This document shows, piece after piece, positions 45,945 to 59,400 of a stretch of 64,000 bases of DNA; the first letter of the stretch is position 1, and each line of letters opens with the position of its first letter. The translations under genes were made by a program, and so were the position numbers. A model generated the notes under the pieces. That model was not told the DNA's origin. It did no database searches and worked only from the letters and a program-made list of their open reading frames with translations. Source of the DNA: Bugula neritina (taxonomy: Eukaryota; Bryozoa; Gymnolaemata; Cheilostomatida; Bugulidae); NCBI GenBank assembly GCA_964035545.1, contig OZ037770.1, forward strand, positions 4,073,662 through 4,137,661, read 5' to 3'.

Positions 45945-46111
45945 AGTTGCGTTTATACCTCTGCTGAAAAAAATACCGAGTTTAAGTTAATAATGCTTAT
46001 CCGGGTACCCCTTTATAGTCAAGCTGAAACTCGTTGAAATCATATTGATGCGGTTGCTCACTTTCTGAAATTGAAATTTTGACCGAAAATTGTGAAGGTA
46101 TAAACGCAACT
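45945..46111. mobile_element. Short MITE, 167 bp
   Basis: A perfect 16-bp terminal inverted repeat (AGTTGCGTTTATACCT and reverse complement) bounds a 135-bp core with no open frame. No clear target duplication. A hairpin-type non-autonomous element is the simplest reading. Confidence 0.65.
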
Positions 46112-46499
46112 TTAGTAAGAGTCAGCACTAAGAAGTCAATTTTAGTTTTTAGTAAATGCAAGATGATTTGAATAATAAAGGTATTATTGGTTTAAGGTCA
46201 GTCAATAGTATTGAGCAGATATATATAAATAGTCTAGCCTGAAGACATTATGTTTTGAGAAAAGAGCATCTCTCTAAACTATTTGTTGCATCTGCATTCT
46301 CAGTTATTTAAATAATATCTGCATTATCATTTCAATAATTATTTCATTAGACTAGCCAAATAGATAAATATTGAGTAAAAGTATAAACATTTAGCTTGCT
46401 TCCAGAATCTGAAATAGTTTTACATTGTTCGCTGAACAGAAGTTATGAAAATCATCTGTTTTTGTACATCAAGTATATTGTACATGAAATGAACCATGC

Positions 46500-46755
46500 A
46501 CCAGCCTGATGTAATATTAATGTGATGCTGAGGCGTGCCACGACCACAAGCTTGCTCAATAGTTAGTGATAATAGTTGCAATGGAAAGATAGGCGCAGCC
46601 CTAGCTAATGTAATGGTTTGTTAGCAATTGTTCAACCTCATGCTAAATTATAACAAGTAGGCAATACGCATGCCGCCCACAGAGCATTAGCATATAAGAA
46701 CTGAGACTAGATAATGAGATGATTCTTTGCTGGGGATGACCTTAACTATGCTGTG
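46500..46755. mobile_element. Partial third copy of the CACAG-type MITE
   Basis: Similar to 31120-31376, including CAAGTAGGCAATACGCAT (against CAAGTAGGCAACACGCAT) and the terminal block GACCTTAACTATGCTGTG. The left part is missing. Confidence 0.65.
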
Positions 46756-46910
46756 ATACTGAAATATACAATAATACAATGTAACACAATATGTTATACA
46801 CTGTAATATACTGTAATACACAGTATATTACTGTAACACGCTGTAATATATTATAAAACACTGCCAATAAAATGCAATACACTGTAATATACTGTAATAC
46901 ATTCTACTAG
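46756..46910. repeat. ACTGTAATA satellite next to a MITE end
   Basis: Imperfect ACTGTAATAT/ACTGTAATAC units start immediately after the MITE terminal CTGTG. Same unit as at 36523-36782. Confidence 0.8.
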
Positions 46911-48105
46911 ACAACTCCAAAGCTCACCAAACTATGCACTTCTAATCATATTCCCCAGAACCATTAGAATCAGGCACATATAATGTATGTGATATGTTGA
47001 TCACAGTTTGTATAACTTGTACTTACACAATGCATAACGCTGTGTAGATATTAGTGACTGTAAAACAGGTTTACTAGAAGTAAACTATAACCAAAACCTC
47101 ATAAAGAGTTAATAATATTATATAAAACCTTGAAACTTACTTGGCATGATTAGTGTGAATTGTTGCTTGCTAGTTTCTACCTGCTAGCTAATTGCCAGTT
47201 GCCATTTGCTAGTTTCTACACCTCAATGATCCTTCAGCCTCGACTTGCAATGTTGAAGTAAAACTCAACTGTCTATTGATTTGTTACTCCTCCCGTTACT
47301 ATGCTGCTATAACAAAACCTTATTTACTAACTAATGTTTATAATGAGTGCATAGCAATATACGAAACAGCTATATTACTTTGTATTAGAAATTATCATTG
47401 TGCTCAGCTCAGCTATTGTGTATTTTATGGTATTGTTTAGATTTGCCAGTTCAAACAAAAAATCTTTAAAAGCAGAAATAGTGATCAATAATTGTAATCA
47501 ATGAGGAGCGCTGCATTGTGTTCTCTTTGTAAAAAAGTGATGCATTGATTAGAGTTAACGTAATAAAATTAAATGTACATATAGTTAATTATTTGCTTTA
47601 TTCTTTTACACTGTTTAAATAATTACAAATATTAGCAGTGCTATAAGATACATGAGTGTTGAGAAAGTTACTATATAACACAGTGCACAGTGTGCGTAGA
47701 AGTTGTTACTGAAAGAAGTTACAGAGAAGTTTACTAAAAAGCTGCAAAGCCATTTACCTCTGCGTCAGCTTTCCATGTAACTTGATGAGAGCCATCTACA
47801 TTTCTGTCACAATTTATTTAAACTTTGCAAATAACTCTTTTAAAATTATGTTTCGGAATATATCATGAAAATAAAATCTGAACAATATGCATCCAATATA
47901 GCCAATTAAGTCTTTTCATTACAGTATTTCACAAACTTATTTTATATATTTCTGTTAATGTGACATTCATTATAGTCAATGAACTGACTGTTGGTAAACT
48001 GTGCAGAGAGAATATTATAATAAATAATTTGTATAGTCAAACTTTACAACTTTCCTTGTTCAGTTTGAATTGTTTGCAAAAACTGATTTAGAGCCAACAA
48101 TGCTT
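46911..48105. other. Intergenic, no gene seen
   Basis: AT-rich DNA. A locally repeated TTGCTAGTTTCTAC motif occurs near 47165-47220. No gene supported. Confidence 0.5.
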
Positions 48106-48192
48106 GGTTGTGTGTGTGTGTGTGTGTGTGCGTGTGCGTGTGCGTGTGTGTGTGGTGTGTGTGTGTTGTGTGTTATGTGTGTGTGTGTGTAA
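48106..48192. repeat. (GT)n microsatellite with interruptions
   Basis: About 85 bp of GT/GC-interrupted dinucleotides. It produces a spurious Val/Cys-rich open frame. Confidence 0.95.
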
Positions 48193-48934
48193 GTATCAAA
48201 AGTGTTTATTACAAGTAAAAAACTTTGCCTGCAATGTTAAGCCACGCCCACTGATATCTACTATTACTATAGATGAAATGTTATATTTGGGTCTATGTAG
48301 CAAAGGTGAATTATATTTTTTGCACTACTAATACTAAAACATATGAATGGCTGTCACACAAGAATAATTTTATAAATAAAGCTAAAAGATATCAGCTTCT
48401 GCTACATAATGAATGTAGATGATATTTGTGATATTTGTATAACAATAAACTAACAATTATTTTGATATCACTGCTGTAATTCACATAAGAATAGTTGGCC
48501 TCCAGCAACACCTAAAGTGTTTCCAAAAAGGATATCTTTAGAAAAGATTTTGAGCGAGTCCGATTATAGAAGAAAAACAATGCACAACAAAAGTGATCAT
48601 GAAAACTGTAATTCATTAACCTCGGAGCAACTTTTTGAGAGTTGTCCCCCTCAATTTTGCTGCGAAGAGCGAGACTTATGTTACTAAAGTTCGACGTACA
48701 AATAGCCAATAAGCTACACGATGTTGAAAATGCCGTTTCAATAAAAGCTTTCCTGATTCCATTTCGTACACTTCTACACTTATGCCAGTTAATGTTATCA
48801 AAACATTGATTATAAAAATAATAGTCACTAATTAAAGTGCTCCAGCATCCCATATTATTCTTGTTTAATTTTAATTTATGATCATAATTTTTCAGAACAT
48901 GTCCGGTAACATTAATAATGCTCATATAATTGCT

Positions 48935-49500
48935 AATAGTACTACTAATTCTAATAGTATTTAGTATTAGTAATACTAAATATTATTAGTATTACTATTA
49001 GTATTAGAATTACTAATACTACTTTTACTACTAATACTAATAGTAATAGTAATACTATTACTATAACTATAAGTATAACTATTAGTATTACTATTAGTAT
49101 TAGTGTTAGTAGTATTAGTATTACTAGTAGTAATTTACTAATTGCTAAAAGTAAATTGCTATTAGTATTATTATTACTATTAGTATTAGTGTATTACTAT
49201 TGGGCTTAGTAAAACTAAATTCGGTTAACATTTATTATTAAATCCAATTTGTAATTTAATATCGTAATTATTATTATGATTATTATCAATAAAAATTTCA
49301 ATATTCATTAAACTTGAAAAATACAATGGATATACTAATCTTTGAAGTTGATAAATTTCAGTTTCAGTGTTAGACTAATACTATGAGTATGGTATTCATA
49401 GCGACTTATGCTATTCGTATTACTATTGGTATTACTGTTATTATTACTCAATATTACTATTAGTATTAGTATTACTTATACTTATAGTGTTGGTGTTTTA
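48935..49500. repeat. ATTAGT/ACTAAT simple-sequence tract
   Basis: Long interrupted tract of TATTAGTATTAC and its complement, partly self-complementary so that it could fold. Upstream of the TMTC3-like gene. The remaining sequence to 50279 shows no gene. Confidence 0.8.
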
Positions 49501-50279
49501 GTATGGCTCATGTTGATAATAATATTAAAAGTGACTTCATGTTATACCCAATCACAATGATTATCAATATGATGGACAAACTTACAATGCTGATATGGTA
49601 CTGCATTATGAATCTTTGGCTTATACTATTATATATGATGCTCATACACTTTGACTTACCTACACTGATCCCTATTAATTATCATGATGATCACCAGTGA
49701 TGATGTTATTGTAACTGGTTAGTGAGTTGCAAAGACTGATGAGTGAATAATTATTACGAATCAGTATGAGTAGTATTTAATAGTTTATTGTTGTAATCAT
49801 GTCGTCATTAACACAGCTACAATGCTTCATTACTGATCATACTAGTAATGGTACTAATAATCTGATAGTAATAGTGGTAGCGCTAATCATAATCATCATG
49901 ATGTGATAATAATAACTGATCACTGTGATTAGTTGAACTTAATAAATTTACTTTCAATATTTACTGAAAAGGTGTTTAATGAAGATGTGTTCCTATTTTG
50001 TATGAACACTCGCAATGACACTGTCTACTGTATTTGTCAGTTATATATCACGTTTTCATTGGGATCATAATTTTAAAAATGACCCTAAATTGTTTTACTT
50101 CTGTCACTATTACTATCATTTTATTATTGTACTTATTTTTTGCTTTGTTGAATATTAATATAGGTATCTATGCATTTGTAATCACTTTGATGAAATTAGA
50201 ATTCAACAAAACTCATCATTGATTTAAAAATACTATTTACTTTTTAGGGATATGTGATGTAGTCTGCCATTGACTAGTG

Positions 50280-50465
50280 ATGCTATCTGACAAGCTATGT
50301 CTCGGTCTGTTGGTGGCTGTGTGTCTTGTAGTGTACCAAGGAGCTCTCCACTGTGACTTTGTGTTTGATGATGTGTCTGCGGTTAAGGAAAATAAAGACC
50401 TCAGGTCAGACACTTCCTATCTTAACTTGTTCTATAATGACTTCTGGGGCACTCCCATGAGTAAA
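50280..50465 (+). CDS. TMTC3: TMTC3 exon 1
   Basis: 186 nt. ATG at 50280, then a signal-anchor-like hydrophobic stretch ([18 protein letters not shown]) and FVFDDVSA. Donor AAA|GTATGT, phase 0. An acceptor-like TTTTTAG at about 50247 suggests an upstream 5' UTR exon. Confidence 0.9.
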
Positions 50466-53400
50466 GTATGTTGCTTATTCTAGCCCTCATATAGCTTATC
50501 AAAATGTTCAGTAACTGAGTTTATTTAATAATAGAGTTCTCTGATTGGTCAGCTGTATGTCTAACTAAGTTTTCATGCAGATTCTGTTTGTTTTTCTTCA
50601 AGTTCATGAACTCAGCTCCTTGATAAAAGTAAGTTTGACTTGAGTTTATATAATGATATGTTTTAAATTTATCTCTCTGTATGCTTTTGTGGTAATAATT
50701 TAGTGTTTTATTTTGTATTTGTTCATTTTGTGTCACCTCGTTATTTTCTTAAGTTACTCAAGCTGTTATGTTTATTGTTTTAGACTACACTAACTATACC
50801 TTTATGTTTTTAGTTATTGATTAATTAATGTTACTCTCAAAAACCTTTAAGTTTTTTGGGTAAATGATTTTATGATTTTATGATAATATCAACAGTTCTC
50901 CGCATTCTAATTCTGATGTACTTCCTGTAGGAGAAAAGTCACAAATCCTATCGACCTCTAACTGTACTCACTTTCCGATTGAATTACTGGTTTGGAGAAC
51001 TGGAGCCGTATGGATATCATCTACTCAACATCATTCTACACTCATTAGTCACTGTCCAGTTTTATTGGTGAGCTCAGATTTTCATTGTGTGACTTCAATA
51101 TTAAATCTATATAATACCTTTTTTGTTAAATGACGTTCAAATGGTTGTACTTTTTTAAAAAATCGTTTACTTTGTCATTGAATCACTCATCAAAGTATTT
51201 AGTAAATTATCAGTAATTCATGTTTCATTTTATTAGTTACAGTTCAAAGTTGTTATTACATGTTTACTTCGATATATTGCTTCCTGCCGCACAATGGCAT
51301 AGTATCTCTGTCTTACTCTATGCTGGGCTGTTGTCTGCCCTCAGGCTATGTAAAGATATACTCAAGTATTGTATACTCTCAGGCTATGTAAAGATATACT
51401 CAAGTATTGTATACTCTCAGGCTATGTAAAGATATACTCAAGTATTGTATACTCTCAGGCTATGTAGAGATATACTCAAGTATTATATACTCTCAGGCTA
51501 TGTGAAGATATACTCAAGTATTGTATACTCTCAGGCTATGTAAAGATATACTCAAGTATTGTATACTCTCGGGCTATGTAAAGATATACTCAAGTATTGT
51601 ATACTCTCAGGCTATGTAAAGATATACTCAAGTATTGTATACTCTCAGGCTATGTAGAGATATACTCAAGTATTGTATACTCTCAGGCTATGTAAAGATA
51701 TACTCAAGTATTGTATACTCTCGGGCTATGTAAAGATATACTCAAGTATTGTATACTCTCAGGCTATGTAAAGATATACTCAAGTATTGTATACTCTCAG
51801 GCTATATAAAGATATACTCAAGTATTGTGTACTCTCAGGCTATGTAAAGTTATACTCAAGTATTGTATACTCTCAGGCTATGTAAGGATATACTCAAGTA
51901 TTGTATACTCTCAGGCTATGTAAAGATATACTCAAGTATTGTATACTCTCAGGCTATGTAAAGATATACTCAAGTGGTGTGCGATGGCTAGCCTCAGCTC
52001 CTCACTCTTATTCGCCGTTCACCCAGTTCATGTTGAAGCTGTGACTGGCGTTGTGGGTCGGGCGGAATTACTTTCTGCCTCACTGGCTTTATTAGTCATG
52101 CTGGTATACGATAAGTCAATCCACAGCAAAGGAATAGCCAGTAAGTGTTTTGTCATTTGAGTTATCTTTCTTATTTTATTCCCATACAGTGTTCCCTCCA
52201 TATCTCGCTAAGCTGCAGGTTCTGAAACCTCAATCCGTGACATAGTAGAATGCTAGATTTAACTCATAGATCTGTTAGAGTCAGCCATCTTGTCCCTATA
52301 CACACACATAAGCCACCAAACAAGGGTCCAAGCTTTTCTAGTGAATTATGGGATTTCGTGAGATGTGGAGCCGTGAGATATGGAGGGAACACTGTATCGT
52401 CATACTGACACATGTCAATGAGGTCATCACTAATGTTTTAGAGACTAGGATCAGTCTAATTGATTTAATCATTTATTTAATTACCTATTCAATGTAGTCC
52501 TTAGCTACATGAGTTTACTATTACAGCATGAGTCAGCTTTGTGTTCAGTTGAAATATAATTTTGTCATCACTAATGTTTTAGAGACTAGGATCAGTCTAA
52601 TTGATTTAATCATTTATTTAATAGAGGGGTTTCAGACATCCCTCCAGAGGAATTTGTATTTTAAAGTTGTCTCCCCCTACAGGTATTAGGGGCAGTCTCA
52701 ATGATATATAGAAGGCCCATAAAATAAGTAGAGATGTATGGTTTGAGTGAAGACTACTACTAGTATGAGTTTCATTTTTTCTGAGATTAATATTTTAGCA
52801 TAGGTACACATATGAGCAGTTTCAGAAATTTTTTAAAAAATTTTGTTAATGATAAATGGCACAAAAAGAAAACTTCAAAGCATATTTGTGGTTTTGGTTA
52901 TTGAGCAAATCTGAAGCTGGCAGCTGTCATTATTATTTGCTTTGCTGACTGTAACCAGTCTGGTTAGAGCTGCTAACCTTTCAACTCTTAGAACAATAAT
53001 AACATGCTCGTACACTATATAGCTGCACTAGTGGGCTCTGTCTTACTAAACTCCAAATGCTCCAAATTATGGGTTGGAACACATGCCTGTACGTTTATGA
53101 AGGCACTGGCTCATTTGTATTAACATGTTCACGTACTTACACACCTATACTATGAAAATAACTAAGCCACCCTACTATCTAATATTTCTATATATCAAAA
53201 AAATTATCATAAATATAAAGATATGTATTAAAATAAATAGATTGAATTTGTAATTTCAAACAACATCTTATCTAAAAATGTCAAACACTGTATAACTATA
53301 TATATTTTTTAAAAGCATTTGTTTACATGGCATGCCTGCAAGTCAATGAAAATATTTAAAGAACAGTAAAAAGAAGCATATGAATTTCAGAATAGTTTCT

Positions 53401-56400
53401 TCTTTTCTGAGATGAATATTTTGGAAATGTCCCACAATTCAACATTTAAATTAAGTCTGTAAAAGAATTTTTCACAGTGTATTTTCAATGAATAATTATT
53501 CTTGCAAGCTGGTTTGTGTTTGTTCTGGCATGCCATTTTACAGTGGTCTAGTTAACTAGGTCAAAGTTCATTGAGGTGGAATTGTTTTATTAACCTCCTT
53601 GTGTTGATAAAATACTATCATTGGATTTAGAGCTTCTCTAAGCAACTTCGCAGTCTGATTAAATATCTGCGATACCTGCCTATTAGACAATCCAAACCTA
53701 AAAAATAATATACTAAATCTTTGTATTACATGAATGGTTGAAAAATAATGCAACAAATTGGGTAAAGCATGTTCAAGTAATGTGAAAAACTCAAAATATA
53801 AATGAGTCAAACTAGAGCTAGTCAAGTGTGTGGTGTTTTTGGCCAATTTATATGTGTTGTTTAATCAGCTTATTATGTAGTGATGTAATCCTATATAATG
53901 TAATTTAAGTTAGACAGCTAAAGTTGGACAGTTCTCATCGTGCACTTTCTTGAATAAGCAGTTATGTAATATAGAGAGACAGCTACTCAACAGAGAGCTT
54001 CAAGCAAACAAAATTCTTGCAACGAGGTTGATTGAATACAAAACAGCTGCTGTTATTCTTATAGCAGCATGCATTGTATAAGAGATAGCCTGATGGTTCA
54101 CATAGTTTACATACAGTGACATACCACTGAAAATTATTAGAAACCACAGAAAAGATATAAAGGAGAGAATGCTGGCACAAAGGAAGTATAGCAATGCGGT
54201 CAAATATATGGCTGAAAACTGACCTAGAGATAAATAAGTACAAAATGTACATAATATAGCTAAATCAGTAAAGCCAAATGATTTAATATAAAAAGCATTA
54301 TCTGGGAATTTAGTAAAACTTAGTGCATTATTTAGAACTCCACCTTTGAGCAAAATCCTTATGGAGTAAAGCCAATCTTAATTTCATTAGTGTCATAAGA
54401 ATGCAGTCATTATGACATAGTTCGTTCTTTCTATACTTTACAGCTGGTACTAAATGTACATTTCAACTTTTTTTTTGAAAACAAAATAAGTTGCTTTGGC
54501 TGAAAAGTGCTTTTTTTGATGATTTTTTTTCTGCAATGCAGCAGTATACAATTTACAATGCTCCAAAAACATTTTTTTATTAGGAATGTTGGTATACAAA
54601 CAGCTTGCAAGAATAGTTATTTATTGAAAATACACTGTGAAATTTTTTTTTACAGACTTAATTTAAATGTTGAATTGTGGGACATTTCCAAAATATTCAT
54701 CTCAGAAAAGAAGAAACTATTCTGAAATTTATATGCTTCTTTTTACTGTTCTATAAATATTTTCATTGACTTGCAGGCATGCCATGTAAACAAATGCTTT
54801 TAAAAAATATATATAGTTATACAGTGTTTGGCATTTTTAGATAAGATGTTGTTTGAAATTACAAACTTAATCTATCTATTTTAATACATATCTTTATATT
54901 TATGATAATTTTTTTGATATATAGAAATATTAGAGATAGTAGGGTGACTTAGCTATTTTCATAGTATAGGTGTGTAAGTACGTGAACATGTTAATACAAA
55001 TGACCCAGTGCCTTCATAAACGTACAGGCATGTGTTCCAACCCATAATTTGGAGCATTTGGAGTTCAGTAAGACAGAGCCCACTAGTGCAGCTATATAGT
55101 GTACGAGCATGTTATTATTGTTCTAAGAGTTGAAAGGTTAGCAGCTCTAACCAGACTGGTTACAGTCAGCAAAGCAAATAATAATGACAGCTGCCAGCTT
55201 CAGATTTGCTCAATAACCAAAACCACAAATATGCTTTGAAGTTTTCTTTTTGTGCCATTTACATTAACAAAATTTTTTAAAAAATTTCTGAAACTGCTCA
55301 TATGTGTACCTATGCCAAAATATTAATCTCAGAAAAAATGAAACTCATACTAGTAGTAGTATTCACTCAAACCATACATCTCTACTTATTTTATGGGCCT
55401 TCTATATATCATTGAGACTGCCCCTAATACCTGTAGGGGGAGACAACTTTAAAATACAAATTCCTCTGGAGGGATGTCTGAAACCCCTCTATTATCTATT
55501 CAATGTAGTCCTTAGCTACATGAGTTTACTATTACAGCATGAGTCAGCTTTGTGTTCAGTTGAAATATAATTTTGTATTCTAAACCAAACAACAACAAAA
55601 ATATTTCGTAGGATAACAGTTTTTTAAGTACAAAATTTGTTATCCCATGAAATATTTTTGGAGTTTTCTTCCTTTCATACCAACTGATCAGTTGTCTATC
55701 TACCAATATAATATTTTGTGTTTATTTCTACTTTGTGATTGGCAGATAAACAGTCTACTAGTAATCACTCTCCTGTATCTTCACTACTCTGCTACCTGTT
55801 AACTCTAAACCTTTCAGGTATATTTGGTTACCTGTGTACTGTACTGTTGCTGTTGGCTGCCACTCTGTGTAAGGAACAAGGCATCACCATCTCTGCCGTC
55901 TGCCTGCTTTACGATCTATTTATAGTACAACAGGTAAGAAGTACCTGCACCTTGGTGTCACTCAATGCGTGAATTACAGCAAAGCTGGCCAACAGGTGGC
56001 CCCAGGGTCGGATGTGGCCCCCAGCTTACATTTATGTGGCCCTTGAAGGCATAACAGATAAACTTATATATGAATTAGAGTAGGAAAACCTCCCTTTAAA
56101 TGTCTTATATTTATATAAATTAAAAACATGCAGCCTGCAGTAGTAAGAAAGACTTTATTGTGTAATGATTCATAGGAATTTGGAATAAATTTATTAGAAA
56201 ATTACTGATACTTTGGCTCCCCCAGCTCAAGCTACATTTACAATGTGGCCCTCACTACCAGAATATTCCCTTTCAGTGACCCTGAAAAGGTTGGACAACC
56301 CTTAATTATAGTTTAGTGATAAGTGATGACCTGTTTAGTAGTAACAAGTAGTTAATCAAAGTAGTCCAGGCTGCATCACTTAATAAACTTGTATCTATGG

Positions 56401-59400
56401 AAATGGTAGTGGATTCTAACCTACACTGTGGTTGCTATCGAAACTCATTATATACTATAATTAGACCAACCAAGTGTTCAAAAATATGCTGCAGTCAATT
56501 TTACATAATGCACATTTATATAGTTGATTTTGCCTTCCCGTAACATAAGATGTGCTTTTCTGGTTCACATAGTTTCTTTACTGAGCAAATCTTAGCTTTC
56601 TATCACAAAGTTCCAACTTACAAATGACCTTCAAATTAAATGACCTTTAAATGTAATATTTTAATAAAACATGTAACACACTTAGACCAGAGTATTAGTA
56701 ATGTTGATGTTAATGAACATGGATATGGCATTGTGATGTCATATTAACTTGTATTGCAGATGGTATTGAAAGATGTGTTAGATTTAGCAAAGAAAGTGTT
56801 GACTTTGAAGTTGGCTTCCCTTTCCTCATCACACAAGCAGCTGATATGCAGAACTGTGTTCATGGTTACTTCAGTCATTCTGATTTTGATACTTCGAGTT
56901 GGTGTCATCGGGGCACAACTACCTGTATTTACCACGTGAGTTATGAAATCGTCTATAAGCAGCTCCTAGCTGGGGGTGACTGAGTGCAGTAGTTTGGGAT
57001 TCTCAATTTTAGAGTTGAGGGTTCCAACCTGAAAGCTTGGCCTCACACTTGTGAGAATCACAAGTAATTTTGTGACAATTTTGTGAGTTTTCCTCTCGTT
57101 AATACCAGCCACACACTCGTTGGACGAAAAACATAATAAATAGTCCATGAATGAGTCTTGCATGAGGTACAAACAGCAGAAACGTGGCAGAAGTGAAATA
57201 ATTATTTTTGCTAAAATTCTATTGACCAATCAAATGGGGCTTATCAAACTACTACACTCAGTTACCCAGTAAGCAGAGCTGCCTATAAAACTCTCCAAGA
57301 GATATAATGTTGGATTGATAAATATTGTTTCATGTAGGTAAAATTTCATTCCAAATTCTTATAAATTTAGCAATAAGTTTGCACTGTTGACGAATTCTTG
57401 TTAACAAAGTGTAATATCTTATATATTTTGCGCCTTCTGCTACGTTGGAAAGTTTTGCAAAGTGACTTCATATTGTTTAGCCTGAGTATCTGTTACTCCA
57501 GTCCTCTTACTATTTGGGTGCCGGCTTAGCAAACCTCATTTCTTAGATGTTTTGAGGAAATTATTTTCTCAACCAATTTGCGCTAATCAGTGATTTCCAA
57601 ATCAATACTTGATGCAAAAATTGTAGTGTAGTTTGGAAATTCAGTCATTTTGTGTTGTAGCCTCAGTTCTAACCTTAGTTTAGAGTGTTTGGTAGATCTC
57701 AGACTTGCTTTATTATTAGTAATACAAAGCTGTAAATGCTTTACTTTCCTCATAATATTCTCCCTTCTGTTTATTTTGTAGATTTGATAACCCAGCTAGT
57801 AATGTGACAATTCCCTACAGACAACTGACTTACAACTATTTAGTAGCTGTTAACATGTGCTTGTTGGTATGCCCCGCCTACCTCTGCTGTGATTGGTCAA
57901 TGGGTACTGTGCCTGTCATACAGTCCTTTCTAGACTATAGGAATGTGTGTACAGTTGCAGCATACATAGCAGTCTTCAAATTAGTCAAATACTCCAATCA
58001 GTTCAGATCTACCTTCTCAGACAGGATGTTTATGGTGAATAGCTCCTTATAGCTCAACATATTTAACTTTTTAAAACTATTATTACATATTGGTGAAGTT
58101 ATCTTTCCTTAGCTTACACTGTTTCACCAGTATAGCTAATGATTAAACCATTGTTTATTGCCTTGTATGTTGTAGTCATTAGTGCTGATAGTATTTCCAT
58201 TTCTACCTGCCAGCAACCTGTTCTTCCCTGTCGGCTTTGTTATAGCTGAGAGAGTGCTTTATATACCTAGCTTAGGATACTGTCTTTTGATTGGCTCGTT
58301 ATTCACCTACCTGTATAACCAACACAGGTAAATATGTTTTGTGCGTGTGTGCGTATATAATTACAATTTTGAAATTCTAATCTCCATATTTAAAAACAAA
58401 CAATTTGCATATTTTTAACCTTCCTGTCAATTAGGAGAGAAATATATAAACTATTATTATAAACTGTTGTACTATATCATAGTTGTTATGGTATTATATT
58501 ATATAACTACTTCTCTTGTAGACAGTCTATATACAGATATATCCTAGCAGGGAGTTATCTTCTCCTCATTATCTCTGGTGCCATGAGAACTGTGTCCAGG
58601 AATAGAGACTGGGAGAATGATTACTCATTATTCAACTCTGCCATGAGGTTAGTTACATTTTATTATATAACATTCATTAGTACAAATTCTATTACAATTA
58701 TATATTATATAATTACGTTGTTATATTGGAAATAATTAATTAATTAATTAAAACAATTTATTATAATATTATATTATTATAATTTAGTTTGAAATTATAT
58801 TATGAGTTATTGTTGCGGCTGTAAACAGTAAACACCAGTAACAGATAATGTAAACAAACTACACAATAAATAGATAGCTATGATGTCATGATAAACTATA
58901 ATAGTAATATAGAGAGTATTGTATAGTAGTTGACAGGAAATGATGTAATAATGAGTCATCATGTTTAAGAGAGTTGAAAAGCTGAAATCTAGAATCAACT
59001 TGTTCAATTAGGAATAGTTAAATTCAGAAATATTTTAGCTATATTCTGAGTTCAGCACTTCTCCGCTATCCCTTAACCTAAATATTATATCATATATTAT
59101 ATAATATTACATATAATATTATATTATATGTTATATTATATAATATTTTTAATATTGTATTATATTACATTATATTATATACAATATTATATGTAATATT
59201 ATATATAATACTATAAAATATATATTAGTATGTTGTGGCAAACTTTTAGCATTATGGTCAGCACTTCTCATCTCTTGACCTCCAAGGTTCGACATCTCAT
59301 TGTTATATAAGCAACAGAATGAAGGTGCTGCTTATTGTTACTGACAGCTTGTGATATTCATTCTACTCAAAGCTAAATTTAGCTGCTACTCATTTAGTAC

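Noticed and set aside
48104-48331. Val/Cys-rich 75-aa open frame
   Set aside because: Produced by the GT microsatellite.
48512-48925. 137-aa minus-strand open frame
   Set aside because: No recognisable motif, no splice context, AT-rich surroundings; could be chance.
51343-51976. Regular repeats that could suggest a CRISPR array
   Set aside because: Units are contiguous with no unique spacers, in an animal-type genome, and derive from an exon edge.
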